Positions 57,801 through 63,580 of a stretch of 64,000 nucleotides of DNA are shown piece after piece. Position 1 is the first letter of the stretch. The number at the start of each line of letters is the position of its first letter. Below the pieces are notes generated by a model, which saw only the letters and a list, made by a program, of their open reading frames with translations, did no database searches and had not been told where the DNA came from. Both the position numbers and the translations under genes were made by a program. This stretch comes from Dunaliella salina. Taxonomy: Eukaryota; Chlorophyta; Chlorophyceae; Chlamydomonadales; Dunaliellaceae. The stretch is from positions 149,958 to 213,957 of the forward strand of contig MU069666.1 of NCBI GenBank assembly GCA_002284615.2. Direction: 5' to 3'.

Positions 57801-59027
57801 ATGCACGTGTTTCTTAGCTTGCACATATCCCTTTGCTTGTTCAGACATTTCTTGTCTCATTTTGATGCACTGCAACATCATATGCCATTTTTGAGAAATA
57901 CCAATAGCTAGCCTATAACTTATATGACACCTCTCACTATAAGGCACCTGTGGCTCTTGATGCACCGCAGCTCGACATTGACTTTGAGGAAGTGCGTGGA
58001 AACTCAGACTTCGTGAGAAAGCTGAAGGACACCGTGGGCTCCAATTTGCTCAGGAATTTCCCCAACTTTTTTCACCATCGAGGACCACAAGGGGGCTGCT
58101 CCGAATTCTTGAATGTAAGGACTTGCTTGTGCTTGTGTAGCACTGGCACGTTCCATGTGTAATTCGAGGTGTTTCAAATTGTTGCTCCATTTAAGATTTG
58201 GTCCTGCAGCCATACTGTTTGACTCGCACACCTGAAATCCATGCAATCTGGAAACTTACAGGTCAAACTGATGCCAGGCTCTGTTGTGGTTGAAGTTGAG
58301 GCAGACCTGGGAAAGGAAGCAAAGCCGGAGGAGGCCAAGGCCTTAGAGGTAAGAAAATAAATCGTGGATGCTTACTGAATGGAATGTTGATGGGGGGCTT
58401 TTGTTGTTTATTGTTGTTTGTTGTTTGTTGTTTTAGAAAAGTCACCCCAGATGCCCTACAGCAGTCTATTGCATGCTGGCTTCTCTTTCTTCACAGGAGG
58501 AAGTGGAAAACATGGACCCAGGGGATGCAGAGAAAGAGTTGCTGATAACTGAAGATGGCGACCCTGTAAGAGTCAATGGCCACAACGTCAAGGTGCGCAG
58601 ACTTTGTCATTGCTCATTTCAATAAATTTCATGTTTCTTTTACACTTTACAGGTGGAAAGCAAGAAAATCATCATCGATCGGCTCTGAAGCCCACAAACA
58701 GGAAGAACTTCAGATGTTTTTTGCTTCATGCAAAAGTCTGCTGGTTTTACTTTTTAACCTTGCTCGATCTTCCTGAAAGAACTCATCTAGGGAAGGGTAA
58801 GGGCAAGCTCCTATCGTGGTGCCGACGAAGGTGACCACTGTGGCTGCTGCAGAATGCTATGGTTTACACTTGTGTGGTTATTGGCACTGCAGGTCACCAC
58901 AGTGATGGCCTCAGCTCCTCCACCTGCCCCTCAGCTTGCACCGGACAGTGCATCTAAAAGACATCCCTCACTCGTTCTGCTTGTGGAAGCCTACTTTGTT
59001 GCAGTAGCAGCCATCGGTGTCTTGTGA
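24469..59027 (+). CDS. Right giant modular surface glycoprotein gene (about 63 exons)
   Basis: This is a whole-gene model on the plus strand, running from a signal peptide to a hydrophobic tail, about 3,300 residues. The order follows the left gene up to 42.6 kb. Two more tandem KNH/PLAT/PSI/poly-Pro modules follow, then a long Pro-rich stalk, two SEA-like units separated by a second Pro-rich stalk, and a C-terminal KRHPSLVLLVEAYFVAVAAI tail before TGA. Intron phases are consistent at every junction from about 26.8 kb to the stop, if module 2 uses a non-ancestral acceptor. The layout suggests a cell-surface mucin-like or wall-matrix glycoprotein, anchored by GPI or a membrane segment. Exons between 24954 and 26814 are unresolved. 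Confidence 0.75.
24746..24954 (+). CDS. Right gene exon 2
   Basis: The acceptor is CTAGCCAG and the donor GTAAGG. The exon encodes DHSMRPGCCTYLRDLITLFA and ADFEGGFFGEQGEWNVGRSK in phase with exon 1. It equals 23758-23966 in length. No domain is recognised. Confidence 0.65.
25200..25935 (+). CDS. Candidate N-terminal exons, right (unresolved)
   Basis: Candidates are 25200-25238 (FTSRPWALELQNQ, phase 0-0) and 25759-25935 (pyrimidine-rich acceptor ending CAATAG; encodes KLVQYMLHNGISMVESLGL and ends GPNFGWCCR). The second requires N at 25936 to be G to give a GTAATT donor. An additional open stretch at 25387-25633 (NPLYITNAGMANGNHRCVSW) may be part of the gene. cDNA would be needed to choose among these. 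Confidence 0.3.
26814..28203 (+). CDS. Right gene N-terminal conserved exons
   Basis: Exons read about 26814-27084 (start uncertain), 27147-27241, 27289-27537, 27741-27766 (26-nt micro-exon) and 27898-28203. Two introns are very short (62 and 47 nt). Products include LRLVLEDTTRAGASIREVL, LAGLSEEDLHHFSRG, PSENVSSLEGVVRMTITIPG and VEFTQAFQYANVDMKTYPV, then a polar tail with RRRLQNNC. It lies between the signal peptide and the acidic linker. No family is recognised. Confidence 0.6.
28426..28600 (+). repeat. Tandem duplication including a splice acceptor
   Basis: A unit of about 85-90 bases is present twice, each with CTATACTTGCAG followed by CAGTCCAATGG. Only the second acceptor (28582) opens a usable exon. 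Splicing at the first would meet a stop after about 30 codons. Confidence 0.85.
28583..29455 (+). CDS. Right gene acidic linker and start of beta-rich region
   Basis: Exons read 28583-28738, 28936-29028, 29160-29196 and 29346-29455. The linker is ESDDGG followed by four GPLI/GPLV-type pentamers and a CxLPCxCGGC cysteine cluster. The left gene has a Ser/Asp linker instead. Next come PIDGGWHPSLGLQWNFDG and GVEMICKECWIDMSVGQHI, matching the left gene residue for residue at key positions but clearly diverged. Confidence 0.72.
29653..30045. repeat. (TG)n microsatellite running into an assembly gap
   Basis: TG dinucleotides fill 29653-29710, then Ns occupy 29711-30045. The far side resumes with TATATGTTTGTATG. 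The true length is unknown. Confidence 0.95.
30088..30510 (-). mobile_element. Retroelement 3' portion with degenerate coding remnant
   Basis: An A-rich tract (GAGAAAAGGAAAAAG) precedes TTTAAGGAAAGGAAGG and CCGTGAGTCTCCCTCACCA motifs shared with the 61.65-kb copy. Beyond it, CAGAATGGGCA...GAGCTTTTG and CTCGTATCTTCACA match the minus-strand coding remnant at 61842-62204. Confidence 0.55.
30527..30806. repeat. Compound ATC/ATT and TG microsatellites
   Basis: ATC triplets give way to a long ATT tract (to about 30690), followed by a (TG)n tract from about 30733 to 30805. All lie inside the right-gene intron. Confidence 0.95.
31579..33793 (+). CDS. Right gene beta-rich region and TSP1-like turn
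   Basis: Exons read 31579-31755, 32053-32207, 32341-32505, 32703-33030, 33137-33270 and 33591-33793. Landmarks are FWGLEILANQNGG, DPLRLLMGVGDKD, MYGPKIYTQDGEFQPE, RNLLQSKDTLVARP and EVGEWSKCSCSVF. Exon 32703-33030 is 24 nt longer than its left partner. The DNA switches from diverged to nearly identical with the left arm near 33.05 kb, inside the intron after 33030. The function of the beta-rich part is unknown. The WSxC-S-C turn is TSP1-like. Confidence 0.72.
34265..35957 (+). CDS. Right gene choice-of-anchor-L-like segment
   Basis: Exons read 34265-34499, 34954-35105 and 35748-35957. They encode LEFVMRPEVNSKLQFEFVFG with SNxYL, VKPPNNMGFNAFINM, then GSWSASVNDYNLASNRQN. Three unresolved Ns in the first exon occur at the same places in the left arm. 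The similarity to choice-of-anchor L is by motif only. Confidence 0.6.
35529..35640. repeat. Degenerate GTCCTTATC tandem repeat in intron
   Basis: This mirrors 12311-12422, with one N that is T in the complementary left-arm reading. Confidence 0.8.
36205..36894 (+). CDS. Right gene Cys-rich block and PSI exon
   Basis: Exon 36205-36508 (304 nt) and exon 36787-36894 (108 nt) join as CDSECNIAECSFDMGSC, using a GTGGGT donor. The second exon gives CESCINAPANCGW, completed by Cys in the next exon, a PSI motif. Near-identity with the left arm stops sharply at the donor of the first exon, at a coding/intron boundary. The first exon has three Ns shared with the left arm. Confidence 0.7.
37036..38806 (+). 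CDS. Right gene first KNH-like domain and TSP1-like repeat
   Basis: Exons read 37036-37234, 37428-37494, 38097-38357 and 38621-38806. TAPSNGSIWEAGKTHAVEW and FKWKVPGKLVSGTYYLRIQ mark a Kre9/KNH-like domain. A Ser-rich stretch and RRNLLQ follow, then SPWSPCSRICGPNG with RQRRRVKC, a TSP1-like repeat. The last exon ends in IRSPDSTTNLFTG, the start of module 1. The Ser run makes the third exon three codons longer than in the left gene. Confidence 0.7.
37868..37960 (-). mobile_element. Diverged retroelement 3'-end fragment
   Basis: CTGTGTGCATGAAGG, CTAGCTAGTGAGGTAGCTAG and GGGCCTCACCAAAGG match type A copies at 61.45 and 63.5 kb. The A-rich end is degenerate. It lies within an intron of the right gene. 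Confidence 0.45.
39032..41118 (+). CDS. Right gene module 1: KNH-like/PLAT-like/double PSI
   Basis: Exons read 39032-39408 (377), 39591-39728 (138), 39929-40036 (108), 40317-40426 (110) and 40796-41118 (323). The content is the same as the left module (NVTLSWVGGPYAG, MRLYGSEGNTLGI, FSLSILPPSAVF, CASCTAKEGCGF, CTECLQAPGCSWC). After splicing, the first PSI ends GCGFC. The donor after 41118 is GTTTTA because the right arm lost five bases of the left arm's GTATGG site, which may weaken this junction. Confidence 0.72.
39526..39588 (+). repeat. Interstitial telomeric repeat forming an intron 3' end
   Basis: After a leading CTAA, seven perfect CCCTAA units, one ACCCTTAA and one more CCCTAA run directly into CCCAG, the acceptor of exon 39591-39728. 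Homologous introns in modules 2 (44970-45188) and 3 (48675-48897) have ordinary pyrimidine-rich ends and no telomeric units. Confidence 0.95.
41567..42606 (+). CDS. Right gene module 1 poly-Pro exons
   Basis: Exons 41567-41653, 41921-41989 and 42397-42606 are all phase 1 at both ends. They encode PPSPSPNPSPPAP, PPPSPIPPSPPPL and SPLPPPPPPLSPFPPSPPP, linkers expected to be stiff and O-glycosylated. The outer edge of the inverted duplication falls in the third exon, where the two arms diverge. Confidence 0.75.
42607..43942. other. Intron between modules 1 and 2
   Basis: This 1.3-kb intron is unique to the right gene and lies just outside the inverted duplication. It contains a retroelement 3' end at 43090-43161 and nothing else that I recognise. 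Confidence 0.6.
43090..43161 (+). mobile_element. Retroelement 3' end, hairpin type A
   Basis: GAGCTAGGGAATTCTTTC, TTCATGCAAGCGGCC, TCTGGCCTGCATAGAC and a CTTTTTTCC tail match the reverse complement of type A copies at 61.45 and 49.57 kb. Confidence 0.6.
43943..44362 (+). CDS. Right gene module 2 entry exons
   Basis: Exon 43943-44011 (LPPSPFPPSPPPLPATPL) and exon 44297-44362 (FNCPEPPINIKSPNSTTKL) are phase 1 to phase 1. The second replaces the TSP1-bearing exon 38621-38806 and starts the KNH-like domain. Its size (66 nt) equals that of 48081-48146. Confidence 0.75.
44593..47200 (+). CDS. Right gene module 2 with damaged second PSI exon
   Basis: Exons read 44593-44969, 45189-45326, 45672-45779 and 46805-46920. 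They match module 1 in length (377, 138, 108) except the fourth, 116 nt. The next PSI exon has lost its 5' part: the donor region GTAAGCCATGGG is fused directly to sequence from inside the exon, removing the intron, the acceptor and the opening codons. Reading through gives TAA right after GCGFW. A CAG at 47043-47045 could serve as a replacement acceptor, giving GCGFC joined in frame to WCPETCQC and exon 47046-47200. The domain names are as for module 1. Confidence 0.65.
45541..45630. repeat. TTGGTTGCCC degenerate repeat in intron
   Basis: About six imperfect copies of a TTGGTTG/GCCCTTGG unit lie in the intron before exon 45672-45779. Confidence 0.75.
47402..47480 (+). mobile_element. Retroelement 3' end, hairpin type A
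   Basis: GAGGCCCCTGCTGACTTGCT, GGGCCTCTGGCC and TACATAGACTTTTTTCC match the copy at 43.1 kb. Both precede a poly-Pro exon, so the copy may have been carried along when the module duplicated. Confidence 0.6.
47571..48146 (+). CDS. Right gene poly-Pro exons between modules 2 and 3
   Basis: Exons read 47571-47633 (LPPSPDPPFPPPLPAPP), 47789-47857 (LPPSPLPPSPPPLPSTPL) and 48081-48146 (SSCFENPIYIKSPNSTTEL). All boundaries are phase 1, so any of these exons can be gained or lost without breaking the frame. Confidence 0.75.
48298..51541 (+). CDS. Right gene module 3: KNH-like/PLAT-like/double PSI, intact
   Basis: Exons read 48298-48674 (377), 48898-49035 (138), 49357-49464 (108), 50809-50918 (110) and 51219-51541 (323). 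Lengths are identical to module 1. Landmarks are NVTLSWVGGPYAG, MRLYGSEGTTLGI, CASCTSKQGCGF and CTKCLRAPGCSWCPETCQC. The intron before 50809 is expanded by a retroelement. This module is closer to module 2 than to module 1, which suggests stepwise tandem duplication. Confidence 0.75.
49551..50440 (-). mobile_element. Retroelement 3' portion with coding remnant
   Basis: On the minus strand a degenerate coding region (50353 to 49934, with GRQTHLDPSKIPPQDRNIHL, VELKFCHC and VTLHVVLIGVAGIIYNN) is followed by a 3' untranslated stretch. It ends in the type A hairpin and a CTTTTCTTTTC tail at 49553-49573. A second remnant (50429 to 50238) overlaps. The HLVELKFC...LIGVAGxIY pattern also appears at 61842-62204. 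I recall similar text in C-terminal regions of green-algal reverse-transcriptase repeats, but cannot confirm it. It is inserted in the intron between PLAT-like and PSI exons of module 3. Confidence 0.55.
51542..53187. other. Intron between module 3 and the Pro-rich stalk, with gap
   Basis: This 1.6-kb stretch has a ten-base N gap at 52131-52140 followed by a C run, and a five-copy 22-bp repeat. The phases of the flanking exons agree (1 to 1), but a small Pro-rich exon could be hidden near the gap. Confidence 0.5.
52579..52688. repeat. Five tandem 22-bp units
   Basis: Units of the type CTCAACGGTCCTTATGAAT plus three bases repeat five times head to tail with one to four changes each. Confidence 0.9.
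53188..54061 (+). CDS. Right gene main Pro-rich stalk with acidic end
   Basis: Exons 53188-53262 (SFPPPLPSWPALIPRPPS) and 53756-54061 (306 nt) carry the stalk. The latter is a long Ser-Pro/poly-Pro run (SPPPSPRPHPPPSSPSAPPP) ending in an acidic cluster, ESEDRDGSDDGFDSPSDSE. It is likely an extended O-glycosylated spacer that lifts the modules away from the SEA-like units. Confidence 0.72.
54062..54749. other. Intron in the right-gene stalk, nothing recognised
   Basis: This 0.7-kb intron between phase-1 exons has ordinary splice sites. No repeat family or exon candidate was seen. Confidence 0.5.
54750..56207 (+). CDS. Right gene SEA-like unit 1
   Basis: Exons read 54750-54838, 54997-55134, 55369-55464 and 56112-56207. 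They encode a Cys plus polar lead-in, LLQNEIQSLLKNNTWNVFGN and a GLGNCSDYLQ close, then FEFNPGSTSFEVDVDL, where a SEA domain would have its turn between two strands. MSPREAGNLLLQSEHGR follows. The expected site reads GSTSF, not a standard autoproteolytic GSxxV. Exon order and lengths match both the left unit and unit 2. Confidence 0.6.
56208..57137. other. Intron within the right-gene C-terminal region
   Basis: This 0.9-kb intron is AT-rich with a CCGCCTCC-containing stretch near 56410. No additional exon is required by phase. Confidence 0.5.
57138..57640 (+). CDS. Right gene second Pro-rich stalk
   Basis: Exon 57138-57188 (VECVSDSPTCPSPPLPQ, 17 codons) and exon 57437-57640 (LTPQPPDGSRG, LLSPPPPSLPG and a CSNSSDTVADFLIS end) join in phase 0. 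The first corresponds to the last exon of the left gene, which stops here instead. The second repeats the lead-in of SEA-like unit 1. Confidence 0.68.
57971..58592 (+). CDS. Right gene SEA-like unit 2 with GSVVV site
   Basis: Exons read 57971-58114, 58262-58348 and 58497-58592. They give about 109 residues, the usual size of a SEA domain. Landmarks are FVRKLKDTVGSNLLRNFPNF, GGCSEFLN and VKLMPGSVVVEVEADL. The PGSVVV stretch (GSVVV at 58277-58291) matches the autoproteolytic turn known from membrane mucins and adhesion receptors, where strain cleaves between Gly and Ser. Unit 2 is membrane-proximal, as in those proteins. The fold assignment is inference from motif and length. Confidence 0.6.
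58893..59027 (+). CDS. Right gene terminal exon: C-terminal anchor
   Basis: The exon encodes a Pro/Ala stretch (APPPAPQLAPDSASKRHPS) then LVLLVEAYFVAVAAIGVL and TGA. A short polar spacer followed by a hydrophobic end with no cytoplasmic tail fits a GPI-attachment signal, with a candidate site in PDSAS. A tail-anchored transmembrane segment is the alternative. The glutamate within the hydrophobic run is unusual for either. Confidence 0.65.
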   Translation, partial: VTTVMASAPPPAPQLAPDSASKRHPSLVLLVEAYFVAVAAIGVL

Positions 59028-59280
59028 CACATCCTTCAGTTCTCGGACCTGTGGAATTACGTTGAAGGTAGTAGAAAAAGCTTGTAGTCTCACACTGCAT
59101 GATTGTAGTGTCCAATGCTCGGGCAGGTTCTTATGGTGGTATTATTTTTTGTTTTTTATGGAACTTTTTGTACAAGTTCTAGCAGTCTTGCAGTTTTGAT
59201 CACCTTTGGCCTTTGCTGCATGTCAAGATATTATAGAAGCTGGTTTGTAGCCCCTAAAGTGGTTTTGTATGTACACGAGA

Positions 59281-59285
59281 TGTAA
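59281..59285 (+). terminator. Candidate TGTAA polyadenylation signal
   Basis: TGTAA lies 254 bases after the right-gene stop. This pentamer is the usual polyadenylation signal of chlorophycean algae. It is short, so chance occurrence is possible. Confidence 0.4.
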
Positions 59286-61157
59286 TGGTCTATTTGTACT
59301 GCAATGTCATGCATATGATAGTGACGCACTAGACATTTGCTGATAACGAGTGAGAAGTGCAGATTTGAAAGTGCATGGTCATCGTGCATTTATAGGTGGT
59401 ATCATGTGATGCACTTGTCATTTTCTTGGGACATTCTTGGGACACATGTACATACATAATGCAAGTTTCTGAATTGCTCTTGTTTGGTCCGTGTGAGCTT
59501 GATTGTTTTTAGACTTGCTACTCTATCCACCCTAGATTAATGCATTTCAGTCTGGTTTCTTGGGTTTTTTGTTTGACATGTGATTTTGTGCTTCGGCCTC
59601 CTCAATCCTCTGATGAGTTTGACAGACTATTTCCTCGTCAGTCTGTAGGAGATCATGGAATATTTCCCATTGCTTTAGATCTGATTTAGATTATTTAGAT
59701 CCATTTGACTCCCAACAAGAAATATCTATTGCCTAAATGCTTACTCTCCTGTAGCTCAGCTTCAGACAATATAAGGAAAAAATGAGGCTTCCATTCAGGC
59801 GCCACAACCTATGCAAAATTTGGGTTATATAGCCGGACACCCCCAAATCCACTTCTGGTAGGTGGGGTTTGCTCGTGTGGACCAGAGGTCTGGTTCGGCA
59901 TCTTGTGGACACCTGGATGTGGCTAAAGTGGAGCTCTGTGCATCAAAGACGTGCGTTTCTTTCATTTGGGCACACCAGTGCGTGATTTGAGGTGGCGGAT
60001 GTTTTTCTATTAATATTTTAGTAATTCAGGGGCATAAGATGTGCCCCATACCTGAACTTCTCGGTCATCCCTGGGAATGGCCATTCTTTTTGGGGCCCTG
60101 CACAGGTCCAAACTGCAGCAGCGAGTGTTTGGGAAGCCTGCTGGTAATACTGCAAGTGATTTTGCTTCATCGCACGGGCAGGCATGTACAGTTGACCTCC
60201 GGAGATTTTGAACGAGTAAATTCAATTTCACGGATTCAAACATTGAAGTTGTATCCTCAAATTACCGGCTGTCAGTGGACATTTCCGGGAGATTTGAAGA
60301 GAATTAGGACTTGAAATCCAAACCTCGGCCCGACAATCTGCTGACGCATCAACATTTCATTGCTAGCCAATCCCTGTTGCTGTCACTTCCTCGCGACTGC
60401 CTTTTAAGTAAGCCTATAAACAGCCCCCCGCCAGCTCGCAGCAGAAGGCCACCTGACCACTCAGGGCACATCCTGGGATCCACCTGCAAGATTGGGGGTG
60501 CAGCTGGAGGGTCAGGGCATGCAAAGGGTGAATTTTCACGGCAGAGCGCATGAAGATGCATAGTGCGCAGCACAGTTCACCTAATCTCAGCGCTGAAATT
60601 TTACTTTTTTACTAGCTTCCTGTTGGTGTGCTCAGAACTGGCAGAGGTGTCCTGGCTGGTGAAAGGCAGGATATCACACAGGGATGTGGCACCTGGAAGT
60701 TCCAGTCAAAATGATCAACCGCTAGCATGATGTAATTTATAAAATAAAGGATAAACTTGTTGTTGATGAAAGTAAACATTTCAAATGACCGTAGTGAATA
60801 GCAGGTATGCAACTTGCCTTGAAGGAGCCGTTTGAAAAGAAGGGAGAAAGAGAGGAGCGGGACACAAAGAAAAAACATACTTCAACCAAAGATCGCAGGC
60901 AGACCTGGGGCTGGGTGCATTAGAAAATGACATGCTGTTTATCACTTACATCATCTTTAAATTGAACTTTCCAAACATCTGCTGGCTGAATATAATGTTC
61001 CCTAATTAAATGTTATAAACATCTCAATTACCACGGCCTCATCCCTTATTGCTTGCTCTGCTTAAAGAGTTCAAACATACAAACAAAATTAGGCTATGCA
61101 ACATTATGTATAGGTATGTTGTATCTATGTATAGGTATGTTGCTCGCATAGACAGCA

Positions 61158-61343
61158 TCAGGTCGGCATTGGTGCTGGTTTGAGGAGCCAGGGTATTGGT
61201 AGGGTAAATTGAGTCAGGGATAGTGCAGGTGCTGTGTTCAGGAACTCCTTCAACCGGTTCCAGATGTCTAGTGTTTGTAGGACACCATCTGCCTTTACTG
61301 GGTGTGCTTCAGCACAGAGGGCATGGTGCCTGTTGGCGTGCAA
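61158..61343 (-). pseudogene. Retroelement coding remnant
   Basis: The minus-strand reading has HANRHHALCAEAHPVKADGV and LQTLDIWNRLK, similar in layout to the remnant at 50429-50238 (RDAHQQTPCSIKALSKGRYG). No start or complete domain is present. Confidence 0.4.
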
Positions 61344-61433
61344 CCCACGGTAGGTCAGGTTAGGAGGTCAGGTTAGGACATTCATACAAACTTGGATATG
61401 TCAATGCCAGGTTACTATTACTGTCAGAGCTTG

Positions 61434-61540
61434 AAGAAAGAGAAGAAAAAGAGTCTACGCAGGCCAGAGGCTGCATGCATTCAGGGAAGGTCACCTAACT
61501 AGCAAGCTAGTAGGGGCCTCACCAAAGTGTGAGGAGTGCA
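61434..61540 (-). mobile_element. Retroelement 3' end, hairpin type A
   Basis: AGAAGAAAAAGAG is followed by TCTACGCAGGCCAGAGGCTG, CATTCAGGGAAGGTCACC, CTAACTAGCAAGCTAG and GGGCCTCACCA. It is the clearest type A copy. Confidence 0.65.
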
Positions 61541-61649
61541 GATGATCCCGCCTGAACCTAGCAAAATGGCATGGTGAGTATCTCGAGCCGAGGCCTCTTA
61601 AAGATGACCATGCAGGTCACGGTGTTGCTTTTTGGAGGCCTCAAGCTGT

Positions 61650-62210
61650 AAGAAAAAGAAAAGAAAAGAAAAGAAAAGAAAAGAAAAGAAAAGAAAAGCT
61701 ACGTAGGCAGAGAAACTCTTCCTACGTCAATTAAGGAGAAGGAGACGCCTTTGCTCGTGAAAAGCCGTGAGTCCCCTCCACCAAAAAATGGAGCCAAGAC
61801 AGGCTGAGGGGGATCCGGAGGATAGCTAGAAGCACATGGCTCTAGAATTTGGCCGTGTGAAGTACTCTTGTTTTTGACAGCCTGACTGAGTGTAACATGG
61901 ACACAAGTTTGTGGGCATCATGAACAGAATGGGCATGAAGCTGTTGAGCAAGCTTAGTGGCATGTTGGTGATCCAGTCCTAGTTGTTTAAATTGCTTCAG
62001 GGTATGCTCAGTATAAATAGTTCCACCAACACCCAAGAGGATAGGGTGATTAGTTTTAGCTTCAGCCCTTATAAGTCCACAAAGGCCTGTATACTGCTGC
62101 TTAGCCGCGTTCAACTGATGCTCTGACCTTGTATCTTCACAGAATGCTATTTCTTTGAGGTGCACATGGCGCTCGTTCACATGAAATTCATGAGGCTGCC
62201 TCATGCGGCT
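61650..62210 (-). mobile_element. Retroelement 3' portion, best-preserved copy
   Basis: On the minus strand a reading frame from 62204 to 61842 (HVHLKEIAFCEDTRSEHQL, HPILLGVGGTIYTEHTLKQF, LGLDHQHATKLAQQLHAHSV) is followed by about 110 bases. The type B hairpin (61701-61727) and nine or so CTTTT units (61651-61698) come next. The order coding remnant, short 3' UTR, hairpin, simple-repeat tail is what a non-LTR retrotransposon 3' end looks like. No reverse-transcriptase or endonuclease core is present, so the copy is 5'-truncated. Confidence 0.6.
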
Positions 62211-62270
62211 TGTTATGAACTTGTACTACAAGCTTAGTAAGCTCAAGTTGCTCTTGGCGTCCTGAAGTCT

Positions 62271-62360
62271 GAAAAAGAAAAAAAAAGTCTAAACAAGTTA
62301 GAGGCCGCGTGCTTTGAGGGAAGGTCCCCTAATTGGAAAGCTAAAGGCCTCACCAGAAGG
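62271..62360 (-). mobile_element. Retroelement 3' end, hairpin type A
   Basis: GAAAAAGAAAAAAAAAG is followed by TCTAAACAAGTTAGAGGCCG, TTTGAGGGAAGGTCCCC, TAATTGGAAAGCTAAAGG and CCTCACCAGAAGG. It directly abuts the 5' side of the coding remnant of the copy at 61.65 kb. Confidence 0.6.
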
Positions 62361-63510
62361 AGTAAGCATGAATACGTGGTATGAGTATCATGATGTGGTA
62401 CGGAATCTTCATAGAAAATTGACATCCACAAGATGGAAGTGCCTTTGGTGAGGAAGGAGCTGGCGTTGACAAGCCTTGGACGCTGGTGGAGCGGCTGTGG
62501 CTGGCGCTGAAACTCCCATCCTTTCCTTGCATCCCCCTCTATTTCTCAACTGGTACCGGGAATTAGTTCAACGTGCTCTTTGTGTACCTATAGAGTTTAA
62601 CAAATACCATCAACAACAGATGCATACTCTTTTTTAAGGGGTTTTTGCGAGGGGCTTTGCTGAGTGTGTTGCGGTGATGAGCAAATAATAGAGAGCCTAG
62701 ATACCCAAGAGCATGCTAACAGCATGCATCCCTCCAGATCCTCATTTTCTTGGAGAGCATACCTAGGGGGCAGTTGAAAAAGCATATTGCGCATCCTCAG
62801 AGAAAGCCAAAAGTAAAGCAACTTCCTTGAATCCTGGCCTCTTCCCCAATTCTCTTTCCCCCTTGAATGGCCCTTCAATTTTTAGTGCCATTTATCATGT
62901 ACATGTGCAGGTATAATGTCTTCATGAATGTGCGCAACAACAAGCTCTCCATTCCATTTTTTGTTAGCTCCTCGCCAACACGTAAAGAAAAGGAAAGGAA
63001 AGAGCCGAGACTATAAATTGGCATGAACATACATCCATACACTATTGATCCCCTCTGCAAACTCGGCCTAACAAAAGACAAAGCCCACACAACTTAGTAG
63101 TTGAACTCGAACTCCACTATCATGCTCAAGACCCTAACAAAAATTAACAACACCAAACATGCCATCCAATTTGCAACCTAAGCAATTGGGGGGGGGGCTA
63201 TAAGGCGGGCTGCGTACAGCGCGGCGCGCAGCTGGACAGATGGCGACAACAAGCTGGACCCACATTAGCTGGACATTGCCAGCCTTTGTTGGCGGGGCTC
63301 ACTGTTAGTTTCGGCGCTGAATGTTGGGTCTTTCCTTAAGGCACGCTGGCTGTGCACAGCTTAGACTTTTACTGTTTCACGGGCAAGACACTTTTTGTAC
63401 CCATGCTCATTGATCTTTGGGTCAAGAAGCCGAGAAGCCTTCTGTGCTTGCTCTTCCTCTTAATCTCTGTGGTGTAATGACTACAAATGTTTTTCTCAGC
63501 GCTGTGTTTG

Positions 63511-63580
63511 CTAAGAAAAGAAAAGATAGGTCTACACAAACCAGAGGCCGTGTGCATGAAGGGAAGGCTAAGAAACTGAC
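63511..63580 (-). mobile_element. Retroelement 3' end, hairpin type A
   Basis: AAGAAAAGAAAAGATAG is followed by GTCTACACAAACCAGAGGCC, GTGTGCATGAAGGGAAGG and CTAAGAAACT. The stem arms read ACAC and GTGT, where other copies have ACGC and GCGT. Confidence 0.55.

Noticed and set aside
24469..59027. Pherophorin or extensin as the gene name
   Set aside because: Pro-rich stalks are shared, but the KNH-, PLAT-, PSI-, TSP1- and SEA-like domain order does not match pherophorins, so no symbol is assigned.
60039..60553. Plus-strand frames of 80-91 codons as a separate gene
   Set aside because: There are no conserved motifs, no partner exons and no homology within the window.
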